Source: CAIWHR01 sp963816925
GTDB lineage: Bacteria > Pseudomonadota > Gammaproteobacteria > Burkholderiales > Casimicrobiaceae
Direction: 5' to 3'
Assembly (NCBI GenBank): GCA_963816925.1
Contig: CAWFMY010000006.1
Span: forward strand, 1 to 64,000
DNA length: 64,000 nucleotides
Part shown: positions 40,455 to 49,090 of the stretch, in pieces
Numbering within the stretch: position 1 is the first letter of the stretch
Layout: each line of letters starts with the position of its first letter
Made by a program: the position numbers and the translations under genes
The notes under the pieces: model-generated
Told to the model about the DNA's origin: nothing
The model's input: the letters and a program-made list of their open reading frames with translations, nothing else
The model's database searches: none

Positions 40455-40865
40455 ATGGAAGCACTTCCGCTGCGGTTGTCACCTGGTGCCGACTTGCGCT
40501 CGGCTCTCGAGGCCGAGGTTGCAGCGAGCTCGCACTTCGCGGGGTTTGTGATATCGGGTGTCGGCAGCCTCAGTCAGGCTCGGCTACGACTGGCCGGCGC
40601 GCGCGAGCCGGAAAGCCTACGACGCGATCTTGAGATCTTGACTCTGGCCGGAACCATCGCGCGCGATGGATCACACCTCCATATGAGCATCGCCGATTCA
40701 GACGGTCGAGTCATGGGCGGTCATGTCGCGCATGGATGCATTGTGCGCACCACCGTCGAGGTACTGCTTCTTTTGCTTCCCAAGTGGTCGTTCGATCGCA
40801 AACTTGATCCGGAAACCGGGTTCGCGGAGCTTGTCGTATCGCGCCGAGGTTCGCATGCCGCCTAA
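40455..40865 (+). CDS. PPC/PCC (DUF296) domain protein
   Basis: A 136-residue protein with LRLSPGADLRSALEAEVAAS, FAGFVISGVGSLSQARLRLAG, and the conserved core DGSHLHMSIADSDGRVMGGHV, which is the DUF296/PPC domain found alone in bacteria and with AT-hooks in plants. It probably trimerises; function in bacteria is unknown. The TAA is in R''. Confidence 0.9.
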   Translation: MEALPLRLSPGADLRSALEAEVAASSHFAGFVISGVGSLSQARLRLAGAREPESLRRDLEILTLAGTIARDGSHLHMSIADSDGRVMGGHVAHGCIVRTTVEVLLLLLPKWSFDRKLDPETGFAELVVSRRGSHAA

Positions 40866-40943
40866 CCCGGCGGTCAACACGGACGCCCCGTCGGCAGCGC
40901 TTTGTTCCCGCCGCGGGTCGCCGGTTACTTTGATACGTTAGGC
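40860..40943 (+). repeat. attC site
   Basis: Type A, 84 bp, consensus ends. Confidence 0.94.
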
Positions 40944-40972
40944 ATCGCAGAATCCAGGTCCCACGTCACCCG

Positions 40973-41419
40973 ATGGAGATCATCTTCACCAAAGGTTCCG
41001 GCAAGGTCGACCTCATGGAGGTCATTCGTCCGGGAAATTTTCCGCAGCGAGTGGAATGCCCGAAGCAAGGGATCATCCCTCACGACATGATCCACTACGC
41101 CGTGGAGCACACGCTTAAGGTGCAGGGCTTCCTGGGCCGTGTAATGGAAGGGGAGTCCGCGGCGTTTGGAATGAAGCCCGAGGCGCTGAGTGATTCAGTG
41201 GAACGACTCGTCGAAGTGTTTCAGGGAGATGAGTGGTCCGGTGGAAATAGCAATGCTTCCGATATCATAGAGATGTACTTCGTGACCTGCGATGCGCGAG
41301 AGTGCCATCCTCTGCCGGTTGATGCGGCCTCAATTGAAGGCATCCGAGCGGCCATCGCCGATCTCACCCGCCGTTGGGAAGCCATTCCCGTTGGCGGTTC
41401 GTTGATACTGGAGCTTTGA
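40973..41419 (+). CDS. Conserved hypothetical protein
   Basis: A 148-residue acidic soluble protein: MEIIFTKGSGKVDLMEVIRP, QGIIPHDMIHYAVEHTLKV and LTRRWEAIPVGGSLILEL. The PHDM-HYAVE segment is conserved in related hypothetical proteins I recall, but no function is known. The following R'' (GCCTAAC at 41431) has lost the rest of its attC. Confidence 0.65.
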   Translation: MEIIFTKGSGKVDLMEVIRPGNFPQRVECPKQGIIPHDMIHYAVEHTLKVQGFLGRVMEGESAAFGMKPEALSDSVERLVEVFQGDEWSGGNSNASDIIEMYFVTCDARECHPLPVDAASIEGIRAAIADLTRRWEAIPVGGSLILEL

Positions 41420-41430
41420 CGTTTCGCGAT

Positions 41431-41437
41431 GCCTAAC
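41431..41437 (+). repeat. Solo attC R'' box
   Basis: GCCTAAC correctly placed after the gene and matching the cassette's own TTAGGC, but followed by 230 bases with no attC arms or R'. I see no gene in that stretch. Confidence 0.55.
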
Positions 41438-41664
41438 TGACGCGATGCGAAGTGCGGCCCGGTTTACACTGTCACGGCAGGTCTTGCGGCGTCGCATTTC
41501 GACATTGGCCCACCGCGCCAGCGCTTCCGGCTGATGCCGCCCAACGACCACGTTCCTGCGCGGCGGCCTCGGGGCCACCTGCGGCCGGCCAGTCAAGCCG
41601 CTACGTCACCCCTGCGACGTTCCGGGATGTCGGCAACCGCTTGAGCACAACGGGCACCTAGGTC

Positions 41665-43050
41665 ATGATACAAATTCTCAGTTTGGCTTCGAGGAGAGTC
41701 GCCACGCCGCTCGCGCAAGCAGTTGTCGTCCTCCTCGCGCTCTGTTGTGCCGGCCTCCGCCCGGCGGCGCAAGCGCAGGACGCGCCGGCCAGCGGCGTCC
41801 TGTTCGACAACGTGCGCGTCTTCAACGGCAAGGATGGCGTGCTGTCGTCGCCTGCCAACGTGCTCGTCGTAGGAAACAAGATCCAGGCAATTTCTGCGTC
41901 GCCGATTTCGTTGTCAGCGAATCTGGTGGTCCAGCGGATCGACGGCAATGGCCGCACGTTGATACCGGGCCTGATCGACAATCACTGGCACACGATGCTA
42001 GCCCGGCCCACGCCAGTCGAGATGATGGAAGCCGACATCGGCTACATCAACCTGCTCGCCGGCGCGGAGGCGACGGCGACGCTGATGCGCGGCTTCACGA
42101 CTGTCCGCGACATGGGCGGGCCGTCGTTCGGATTGAAGCGCGCCATCGACGAGGGACTGGTGGCCGGGCCACGAATCTATCCCTCAGGAGCGATGATCAC
42201 GATCACCGGCGGGCATGGCGATTTTCGCAGCCGCGGCGACCTTCCGCGCCAGATCGGCGGGCCGTTGACCCGCATGGAAATCCTGGGCGCCAGCATGGTC
42301 GCGGATTCGCCGGACGAAGTTCGCGTGCGCGCGCGCGAGCAGCTGTCACTCGGTGCGTCGCAGGTCAAGCTGACCGCCGGCGGCGGCGTCGCTTCGCCGC
42401 ACAGTCCGCTCGACGTTGCCACTTTCAACGAGGACGAGTTGCGGGCCGCGGTGCAAGCCGCCGAAAACTGGGGCACGTACGTCGCCACGCACGCGTACAC
42501 CCCGATCGCCATCCAACGCGCGGTCAGCGCAGGCGTAAAGGTGATCGAGCACGGTCATCTCATGGACGAGCCGACTGCCAGGATGATGGCGGACAAAGGC
42601 ATCTGGCTGAGCTTCCAGCCGTTTACCGACGACGGTCACCTGCCACCGCTGGCCCCGGAAAATATGCGCCGATTGCAGCAAGTGTTCAGCGGCACCGAGC
42701 AAACCGTCGCGCTTGCGAAGAAATACAAGCTAAAGGTGGCGTTCGGCACCGACATCCTGTTTTCCCCTGCGAACGCGGCGCGGCAAGGCGCGTTGCTCGC
42801 GATCATGGGCAAGTGGTACACGCCGCTCGAAGCGCTACGGATGGCGACCGCTACCAATGGCGAGCTCCTTAAGCTATCCGGACCCCGTGATCCTTACCCC
42901 GGCAAAATTGGAGTGGTGGAAGTCGGCGCGCTCGCCGACCTCATTTTGGTGAATGGCAATCCGCTCGCCGATCTCGCGCTCGTGGCTGATCCCGCGAGGA
43001 ACTTCGTGGTGATCATGAAAGACGGGAAGGTCTACAAGAACCAACCGTAA
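41665..43050 (+). CDS. Exported amidohydrolase (imidazolonepropionase-like)
   Basis: A 461-residue metal-dependent amidohydrolase. Signal peptide (about residues 15-36), then the N-terminal beta domain, metal site DNHWHTML (H-x-H), a likely carbamylated lysine region QVKLTAGGG, THAYT and VIEHGHLMD histidines, and the final aspartate in AFGTDILF; it closes GALADLILVNGNPL. All catalytic elements are present. Similar exported enzymes act on X-Pro dipeptides or organophosphates. It is the largest gene here and more GC-rich than the array. Confidence 0.88.
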   Translation: MIQILSLASRRVATPLAQAVVVLLALCCAGLRPAAQAQDAPASGVLFDNVRVFNGKDGVLSSPANVLVVGNKIQAISASPISLSANLVVQRIDGNGRTLIPGLIDNHWHTMLARPTPVEMMEADIGYINLLAGAEATATLMRGFTTVRDMGGPSFGLKRAIDEGLVAGPRIYPSGAMITITGGHGDFRSRGDLPRQIGGPLTRMEILGASMVADSPDEVRVRAREQLSLGASQVKLTAGGGVASPHSPLDVATFNEDELRAAVQAAENWGTYVATHAYTPIAIQRAVSAGVKVIEHGHLMDEPTARMMADKGIWLSFQPFTDDGHLPPLAPENMRRLQQVFSGTEQTVALAKKYKLKVAFGTDILFSPANAARQGALLAIMGKWYTPLEALRMATATNGELLKLSGPRDPYPGKIGVVEVGALADLILVNGNPLADLALVADPARNFVVIMKDGKVYKNQP

Positions 43051-43119
43051 GGCTGGTCGGGAGCAAGCAGCTACGAGGCGGACCGGGAGCGACTCGTCGT
43101 TGGCAAGTATCGGCGCCGA

Positions 43120-43144
43120 CCACCGGTTAGTTTGGCCGTTAAGC
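43120..43144 (+). repeat. attC right-arm remnant
   Basis: CACCGGTTAGTTTGGCC then GTTAAGC (43138-43144). No clear left arm or R''. Confidence 0.5.
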
Positions 43145-43223
43145 CGCAAGAGAGGAGTAGGCGCAGTCTTGCTGACCGCGCTATGACGATCGATCGCTCG
43201 TGTGCGCAATCTGGAGATCGTCA

Positions 43224-43586
43224 ATGAAGTGGCCCGGCATGGCCAAGCTTGGAATCTTTGCGCCTGCGCATCGCGGCGCAAAGATCTCGGTGCGGGCCGT
43301 GGAATTCACTGAAAATCTGGGGAGGTCGATGGGTGCGGGATTTGTCTACGGGCTGGCAACCTTGAAAGTGCCCCATATGCAGCTGGCGCTTGAGCGCGCG
43401 GGCTCTCAACTCCTTGGTTTTGCTCCCGGATACGACCGGGAGCTGGTGGCCCCGGGCGTCGTGAAACGTGTTCATGAAGCATTCTATGCAAAGGTGCTCG
43501 TCCCCGACGAGGACTTTCTTCGCTCGGACCCCAAGAACCTGTCCCCGAGAGCCAAGGCGCTGTTCGGGGTGTTGTTCCCTGATTGA
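43224..43586 (+). pseudogene. Conserved protein of unknown family, 5'-truncated
   Basis: About 120 residues, related to the fragment at 22564: LGRSMGAGFVYGLATLKVPHMQ, GYDRELVAPGVVKRVHEAFYAKVLVPDEDF and DPKNLSPRAKALFGVLFPD. Compared with that copy it lacks about 45 N-terminal residues (the KDVFVGVFKRGEELVGMWSW part), so the ATG at 43224 is probably not an original start. A functional short form cannot be excluded. Confidence 0.6.
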
Positions 43587-43625
43587 CACGAAAATTCGCG
43601 CTCGTGCGAACGAATTGGGTATTTG

Positions 43626-43709
43626 GCCTAACCTGTCACTCGACGCGGACGTCTCGCATGTGGGGCTGCGCCCTGGCAGCGGGCCGCCGGTTGGCTGATT
43701 TCGTTAGGC
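43626..43709 (+). repeat. attC site
   Basis: Type A, 84 bp, consensus R'' and R'. Confidence 0.92.
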
Positions 43710-43728
43710 AGCATCGGGAAGGTCGGAG

Positions 43729-44088
43729 ATGGGTATAGGCCTGAACGTTTCTTGCCCGGGTTGTGGAACCTTCTTGCTTCAGGTGGGCCCGCGGATTTCA
43801 CCTCCAGAGTTCTGTCTGTTTCCGTTCATGTGCACTGATTGTCAGAACGCCTCATGTTTGGACATTCATGCAAGTTCACCGGTCTGCGAGCACTGTGGCT
43901 CTGCGTCAGTCGTGCCCTATGGGAGCCCTCCGGCAGTGGGCAAATTGGGCTCAACCGCGGTATTCGAATGCTGGCCTTGCGACAAGTTTTCCGCCGACGT
44001 GCTGACGCTCACCGATGGGACGTACTGGTGTCCGACTTGTTGTGAATACACAACTCGCTTCTCCGACTCAGGTGACAAGTGGGATTGA
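43729..44088 (+). CDS. Zinc-ribbon protein with multiple CxxC pairs
   Basis: A 119-residue protein with SCPGCG, FMCTDCQ, VCEHCG, FECWPCDK and YWCPTCC: five C-x-x-C knuckles, enough for at least two zinc sites. It has no membrane segment. Rubredoxin- or transcription-factor-like ribbons are possible; no specific family recognised. ATG 43729 with GGAG upstream. Confidence 0.75.
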   Translation: MGIGLNVSCPGCGTFLLQVGPRISPPEFCLFPFMCTDCQNASCLDIHASSPVCEHCGSASVVPYGSPPAVGKLGSTAVFECWPCDKFSADVLTLTDGTYWCPTCCEYTTRFSDSGDKWD

Positions 44089-44095
44089 TTGAGCT

Positions 44096-44180
44096 GCCGA
44101 ACCACTCGGTCAACGCGGACGTCCCGCCTGCGCGGCTTCGCCGGGCGCTACGGTCCGCCGGTTAGCTTCTTTCGTCAGGC
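44096..44180 (+). repeat. attC site, mutated cores
   Basis: Type A, 85 bp, R'' GCCGAAC, R' GTCAGGC. Confidence 0.86.
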
Positions 44181-44192
44181 CGCAGACAAGCG

Positions 44193-44888
44193 ATGAATGA
44201 GGTTCAGTTCCTTGTACTACTCCTCGGTATATGGCTCTTCGCCCAGTACATCATCGGCCCGATAGCGGTCCGCTTTACGCTCACGGTGCCAGAGACCTAT
44301 GTCCTTCCGCGCTTAGACTATTCAGAGCTACTCGCGTCGAACACGCAAGCCCGCGGGCTTCATGACGAATTATCCCGCCTGGGCTTTCTGCAGGGAGGCG
44401 CCACGAGGCTTCCCAACGTCGGCGCGGTTCTCTATGCCAACCCTGGCGACGGCTCATCAGCATCGTTGCAGATAACCAAAGGTTTCGTCGCCGTCGCATT
44501 CTCCCAGCCATTTCAAGGCCGCTACCTGTCTTTATCCAACGCTCCTCTCCCGTCAGTCTATCCTCGGTGGAACAAGAAGATCAGCTATATCTTGCCGTCG
44601 TGTCATAAGGTCGACGAACTCTGGGATATCTACAAGTTGATACGTGCCAGGCTTTGTGTGCCCTCTGCACGAGCTGAGCCGGCAGCGGGGATTTCCATGA
44701 CCGAAGCCTTCCTAAATGAGGAACTTGCTCACTTGATTGAGACCGGCATATTTTCGGATCGTGTCAAGAACGGCAAGCATCGTGTCACCCTCAAAGGTGC
44801 GTTTGTCATGACGTGGAAGCTTGCTTGGCCGTCGAAGTCAATACTTCTCTTTATCGAGAGTCGTCGTGCGAGGGCGGCTGCAGCCTAA
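44193..44888 (+). CDS. Membrane-anchored hypothetical protein
   Basis: A 231-residue protein: one N-terminal helix (FLVLLLGIWLFAQYIIGPIAV), then a soluble domain with SELLASNTQARGLHDELSRLGF and KKISYILPSCHKVDELWDIYK, and a C-terminal hydrophobic KSILLFIESRRARAAAA. Family not recognised. The ATG is 12 bases after R' and the stop lies in R''. Confidence 0.65.
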   Translation: MNEVQFLVLLLGIWLFAQYIIGPIAVRFTLTVPETYVLPRLDYSELLASNTQARGLHDELSRLGFLQGGATRLPNVGAVLYANPGDGSSASLQITKGFVAVAFSQPFQGRYLSLSNAPLPSVYPRWNKKISYILPSCHKVDELWDIYKLIRARLCVPSARAEPAAGISMTEAFLNEELAHLIETGIFSDRVKNGKHRVTLKGAFVMTWKLAWPSKSILLFIESRRARAAAA

Positions 44889-44972
44889 CCCGTCGCTCAA
44901 CCGGACGTGCCGGAACGCGGCTCGTTTCTCGCGGGCGTCGACGCGGCCGGCGGCTAGCTAGTTAGGTTGGGC
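44883..44972 (+). repeat. attC site, type B-like
   Basis: 90 bp, R'' GCCTAAC, R' GTTGGGC at 44966-44972 (read after a GTTAG duplication). TTGGGC is matched by the next cassette's R'' GCCCAAC. Confidence 0.82.
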
Positions 44973-45099
44973 GTCACGGCAGTGTGGCGTACGATTTCGA
45001 CGGACACAGGCTCGGCCCACAACAACCGCTCGGGGTAGGCTACCCGCCAGCTGGTTGGATCGCTGCCTTTACGGGTTGCGCTGACCAGCGGAGGATTAG

Positions 45100-46083
45100 A
45101 TGAACAGGCGTCAAACGACAATTGCTCTTGTGATGCTTGGCGCCATGCCGCTCGCCGCCAAGGCCCAGGAGGCGGCCAAGGTGCATCGAATAGGGTATCT
45201 TTCGAGCGACCTGGCGGGCAGTCCCTACATGACGGAGGGCTTCCGTCAAGGACTGCGTGACCTCGGTTACGTCGAGGGGCGTAGTGTCGTGATTGAAACC
45301 CGCGATGCCGACAGGAAGCTCGAACGGCTCCCCGCCCTTGCGGCCGAACTGGTTGCGCTCAAGGTCGACGTCATCGTGGTCGGAGGCACGGTCGCCGCAC
45401 TGGCCGCGAAGCAAGCAACCAGAACCCTTCCCATTGTGTTCGTTTCTGCTATCGATCCCGTTGCGGACGGGCTCGTCATCAGCCTTGCGCGGCCCGACGG
45501 CAATGTCACGGGGCTGTCCACCCTCGCCCCCGAGCTGATAGGCAAGCGTCTGGAAAACCTCAATCGGGCAGTGCCGGGGCTCAGTCTGGTTGCCGTCCTT
45601 TGGCAGCCGGGAGCACTCCGCGAACGCACAGAAAAGGACCTGCGGAAGGGAGCGGAAGTCGCGGCACGGGCGCTGGGGATGCGACTTCACTTCGTTGAGG
45701 CGCGAGGGCCAGACGATTTCAACAGAGCCTTCTCGGAAATGACCAAGGCGCGCGCCGGTGCTCTGATGGTGTTGGGAGGCACCATGTTCCTCACCGAGCG
45801 AAGACACCTCGTCGACTTGGCGGCAAAGAACCGGCTGCCGGCAATGTACGGATTGAGGGAGTATGTCGATGCCGGGGGGCTGATGTGTTACGGACCGAAT
45901 AATGCCGATATGTTCCGGCGCGCCGCAACCTATGTGGACAAGATCCTCAAGGGTGCCAAGCCCGCCGACCTGCCCGTCGAACAGCCGACGAAGTTCGAGC
46001 TGGTGATTAACCTCAAGACCGCCAACGCCCTCGGCCTGACGATCCCGCCGTCGTTACTCCAACGCGCCGAGGTGATCCAGTGA
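45100..46083 (+). CDS. ABC transporter substrate-binding protein (PF04392), copy 6
   Basis: A 327-residue protein; ATG 45100 follows GGAGG. Signal NRRQTTIALVMLGAMPLAAKAQE. Core SLARPDGNVTGLS has Asp in place of the first Gly of the usual PGGN. EYVDAGGLMCYGPNN and VDKILKGAKPADLPVEQPTK are intact; it ends RAEVIQ, one residue shorter than relatives. Close relative of copy 4. Confidence 0.9.
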   Translation: MNRRQTTIALVMLGAMPLAAKAQEAAKVHRIGYLSSDLAGSPYMTEGFRQGLRDLGYVEGRSVVIETRDADRKLERLPALAAELVALKVDVIVVGGTVAALAAKQATRTLPIVFVSAIDPVADGLVISLARPDGNVTGLSTLAPELIGKRLENLNRAVPGLSLVAVLWQPGALRERTEKDLRKGAEVAARALGMRLHFVEARGPDDFNRAFSEMTKARAGALMVLGGTMFLTERRHLVDLAAKNRLPAMYGLREYVDAGGLMCYGPNNADMFRRAATYVDKILKGAKPADLPVEQPTKFELVINLKTANALGLTIPPSLLQRAEVIQ

Positions 46084-46136
46084 TGGATCGGCGAATGGTC
46101 ACTCCTGGCCGATCTCGAACATGCCAGAAGATTGAC

Positions 46137-46220
46137 GCCCAACCTGTCGCTCAACGCGGGCGCCCCGTCGGCGGCGCTTCGCGCCGTCCACGCGTCGCCG
46201 GTTACCTTGATACGTGAGAG
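46137..46220 (+). repeat. attC site with R'' GCCCAAC and R' GTGAGAG
   Basis: Type A, 84 bp. R'' is the exact complement of its own TTGGGC. The odd R' is partly matched by CTCTAAC in the next cassette. Confidence 0.85.
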
Positions 46221-46250
46221 CGCAGCAACACATTACGCACGTTACACACC

Positions 46251-47069
46251 ATGAATTCACTCGAGTCCGACAGAGCATTCGCAGGCTCGATCCCGCAACT
46301 GTACGAACAGTACATGGTGCCGCTCATCTTCGAACCCTACGCTGCGGACTTGGCTCGTCGCGTTTGTCTGCGTGAGCCTTTCAAAGTGCTTGAAATCGCC
46401 GCTGGTACGGGTGTCGTCACGCGTCAACTCGCGAGCGCTCTTCCTCCCGGCGTTACGATCGTCGCGTCGGACCTCAACCAGCCGATGCTCGAGCATGCGG
46501 CCGCCGTGGGCACGACTCGTCCTGTCGAGTGGCGCCAAGCCGATGCGATGCAGCTGCCGTTTTCCGACAACTCATATGACGTCGTCGTCTGCCAGTTTGG
46601 TGTGATGTTCTTTCCGGACAAGGCAATGGCGTTCTCAGAGGCGTGGCGCGTGCTCCGCGCTGGAGGCTTTTTCATCTTCAATGTGTGGGATCGAATAGAC
46701 GAAAACGATTTCGCCTATACCGTAACCCAAGCGCTCGAAACTCCGTTCCCCGCCGACCCGCCGCGCTTCTTGGCTCGGGTTCCTCACGGCTACCATGACG
46801 TGTCGGCCATCGCTCAAGACCTGGCACGCGGCGGGTTCAATCGATCGCCTGAGTTCGCAACGCTGGCGGCGCGCAGTCGTGCGGATTTGCCACGAATTCC
46901 CGCCGTTGCGTACTGTCAGGGAACGCCCCTTCGCAGCGAAATCGAGGCGCGTGGCCCTTCGCGCCTGAGCGAGGCCACCGACATCGCCACAGCAGCGATC
47001 ACAAGCAGGTTCGGCCCGGGCGCGGTAGATGGCAAGATTCAAGCCCGCATCGTCACCATCGAACGCTAA
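46251..47069 (+). CDS. SAM-dependent methyltransferase (UbiE/MenG-like)
   Basis: A 272-residue enzyme: motif I VLEIAAGTGVVTRQLA (about residues 46-61), VASDLNQPMLEHA, RQADAMQLPFSDNSYDVVVCQFGVMFFPD and WRVLRAGGFFIFNVWD. These are the standard Methyltransf_11/25 motifs. Substrate unknown. It ends 27 bases before a type B attC. Confidence 0.9.
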   Translation: MNSLESDRAFAGSIPQLYEQYMVPLIFEPYAADLARRVCLREPFKVLEIAAGTGVVTRQLASALPPGVTIVASDLNQPMLEHAAAVGTTRPVEWRQADAMQLPFSDNSYDVVVCQFGVMFFPDKAMAFSEAWRVLRAGGFFIFNVWDRIDENDFAYTVTQALETPFPADPPRFLARVPHGYHDVSAIAQDLARGGFNRSPEFATLAARSRADLPRIPAVAYCQGTPLRSEIEARGPSRLSEATDIATAAITSRFGPGAVDGKIQARIVTIER

Positions 47070-47095
47070 CGTCGTACGCGCGGCCCTCAGATGGA

Positions 47096-47185
47096 CTCTA
47101 ACCCCGCGCTCAACCGGACGGGCCGGCACGTGCCTCGTTGTTGGCGAGCCTTGACGCGACCCGCCGGTTCGCTTGAACTTTAGGC
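47096..47185 (+). repeat. attC site, type B, mutated cores
   Basis: 90 bp, R'' CTCTAAC, R' TTTAGGC (the G before the cut is lost). Inner GTTGGCGAGCCTTGACGCGG marks type B. Confidence 0.75.
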
Positions 47186-47234
47186 TAATCCGGCTGGCTA
47201 TCCCGGACTTACTCGCGTCGGCAAACCAAAAACG

Positions 47235-47762
47235 ATGAAGATTGCTGTCTTCGGAAAACCAGGCGGCGGCAAGTCAACGCTGAGCCGACAGATTGCGTCG
47301 GTCACCAACTTGCCATTGCATCAACTCGACCTTATCCAATTCGTTGAGGGCGGCGCCAAGGTCCCCGACGAGGTCTTCGTCAAGCGCCACTCCGAGATCC
47401 TGGCGAAGCCGCGCTGGGTAATCGATGGATTCGGGACGCCGCGGTCCTTCGAGGACTTGCTGCGTGCTGCCGATGTCCTGGTCTACGTTGAAAGAGCAGC
47501 CATCGTGCACTACTGGTGGGTCACAAAGAGGTTCATCCTGAGTCCGTTCATAAAGCCGCTAGGCTGGCCAGCCCGGAGCCCGATTGTCCGGTCGACCATC
47601 AGCAGCTTTCGGTTCCTCAGGCTGTCATATAGGTTCTGGACACCGGACTTCCGAGCCAAGCTCCTTGCTCTACAGCCCGGCAAGCTCGTCTACATAATTG
47701 AGCGGCAGTCTGACGCTAGAGCCATACTGATCGAACTCCGGCGGGTTGGCGATGTGCGATGA
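47235..47762 (+). CDS. P-loop kinase-like protein (adenylate-kinase-like / FlaR type)
   Basis: A 175-residue protein: Walker A GKPGGGKST at residues 7-15, HQLDLIQF, VIDGFGTPRSFEDLLRAADVLVYVE and a basic C-terminal half. The layout fits the 'topology modulation protein' or adenylate-kinase-related group. Nucleotide kinase activity is likely, substrate unknown. The TGA is one base before R'' begins. Confidence 0.82.
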   Translation: MKIAVFGKPGGGKSTLSRQIASVTNLPLHQLDLIQFVEGGAKVPDEVFVKRHSEILAKPRWVIDGFGTPRSFEDLLRAADVLVYVERAAIVHYWWVTKRFILSPFIKPLGWPARSPIVRSTISSFRFLRLSYRFWTPDFRAKLLALQPGKLVYIIERQSDARAILIELRRVGDVR

Positions 47763-47763
47763 G

Positions 47764-47848
47764 GCCTAACCCGGCGGTCAACACGGACGCCCCGGTGGCA
47801 GCGCTTCGCGTCCGGCCGCGGGTCGCCGGTTACCTTAGTTCGTTAGGC
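47764..47848 (+). repeat. attC site
   Basis: Type A, 85 bp, consensus ends. Confidence 0.94.
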
Positions 47849-47935
47849 GGCACGCGATCGGCGATCCGGCCATACACCCGTTCGCTGATCGCGGTAGCAT
47901 TACCGATCGTGCCTCGGCGTTGAGGTCATCCGCAG

Positions 47936-48904
47936 ATGGACCGACGAAGGTTCACTAGTTTTCTCGGGGCCAGCCTACTCGTGGCGGATTCGTTCGCCGC
48001 GCAACCCGCGAAACTACATCGCATCGGCTACCTAGGCGGCACGCCGCCGAGCGCAGAACCGTACCTCTTTGAGGGATTTTTCCAAGGGCTGCGGGAACTG
48101 GGATACGTCGAAGGAGAGAACTTTCTGCTTGAGGGACGATATTACGGAGACCGCATCGAACGACTCCCTGCACTCGCAGCTGAATTGGTTCAGCTCAAAG
48201 TAGACGTCATCGTCGCGGGCGGGCCACCTGCGCCGGAAGCAGCCCACCGCGCCACTAGGACAATCCCCATCATCATGGCCTACCACCCCGATCCCGTCGG
48301 GAGCGGTCTCGCAGCCAGTCTGGCGAGACCGGGAGGAAACGTCACGGGAATGTCGATGCTTATGCCAGAGCTAGTCGGCAAGCAATTGCAGTTGCTCAAA
48401 GAGGCCATTCCCGGAATGTCGCGCGTGGCGGTGCTCTCGAACCCAACCGTTCCCACGAACGCACTTTTGCTGAAGGAGGCAGAAGCCACCGCGCGTTTGA
48501 TGAACGTGCAGTTGCAGGTGTTGGATGTGCGCGCTCCTGGCGATTTCGACAGTGCCTTCTCCGCAATGATTAAAAACCGGTCGCACGCACTGATCGTGCT
48601 GGGTGGCTCGATATTCTTCGCCGACCGAGCACGCATAGTTGCGCTCGCATCGGAGAACCGCCTACCATCAATGTATTTGTTGAAGCAGTATGTAGAGGCT
48701 GGTGGTCTTATGTCGTACGGAGCAAGTAACCGCGAGAGTTTTCGGCGGGCTGCCACGTACGTGGACAAGGTACTCAAGGGAGCGAAGCCCGCCGACCTGC
48801 CTATCGAGCAGGCGACGAAGCTCGAATTGAACATAAACCTCAAGACTGCAAAAGCGCTCGGGCTCACGATCCCACGGGACTTTTGCAACGCGCCGATGAG
48901 GTGA
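47936..48904 (+). CDS. ABC transporter substrate-binding protein (PF04392), copy 7, altered C-terminus
   Basis: A 322-residue protein with signal DRRRFTSFLGASLLVADSFAAQP, core SLARPGGNVTGMS and KQYVEAGGLMSYGASN. Its end differs from all relatives: after GLTIPR the frame gives DFCNAPMR and stops, while one base out the sequence reads LLQRADEVIQ and stops at 48911. A recent frameshift has thus replaced the last ten residues. The domain fold should survive. Confidence 0.86.
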   Translation: MDRRRFTSFLGASLLVADSFAAQPAKLHRIGYLGGTPPSAEPYLFEGFFQGLRELGYVEGENFLLEGRYYGDRIERLPALAAELVQLKVDVIVAGGPPAPEAAHRATRTIPIIMAYHPDPVGSGLAASLARPGGNVTGMSMLMPELVGKQLQLLKEAIPGMSRVAVLSNPTVPTNALLLKEAEATARLMNVQLQVLDVRAPGDFDSAFSAMIKNRSHALIVLGGSIFFADRARIVALASENRLPSMYLLKQYVEAGGLMSYGASNRESFRRAATYVDKVLKGAKPADLPIEQATKLELNINLKTAKALGLTIPRDFCNAPMR

Positions 48905-48997
48905 TTCAATAACCGACCTATGCCTCATCCGCACGCGCTTCCTGCGCTTGCTCTCGACGCCGAGCGTTGTCTCATCAGCGGCTTCCGTCTTGGTCCC

Positions 48998-49090
48998 GCC
49001 TAACCACGCGTTCAACCGGACCCGCCGGTACGGGCCTTCTCTTTGGCGAGTGTCGGTGGCGGCGGGCCGGTTAACTTGGTCTCGTTAGGC
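48998..49090 (+). repeat. attC site, type B
   Basis: 93 bp, R'' GCCTAAC, R' GTTAGGC; inner GGTACGGGCCTTCTCTTTGG. Confidence 0.86.

Noticed and set aside
41745..42872. A 375-codon frame inside the amidohydrolase
   Set aside because: Arginine-rich shadow of the true frame, which carries all metal-binding motifs.
45040..45807. Minus-strand 255-codon frame
   Set aside because: Antisense to the copy 6 binding protein, with no own start signal or motifs.
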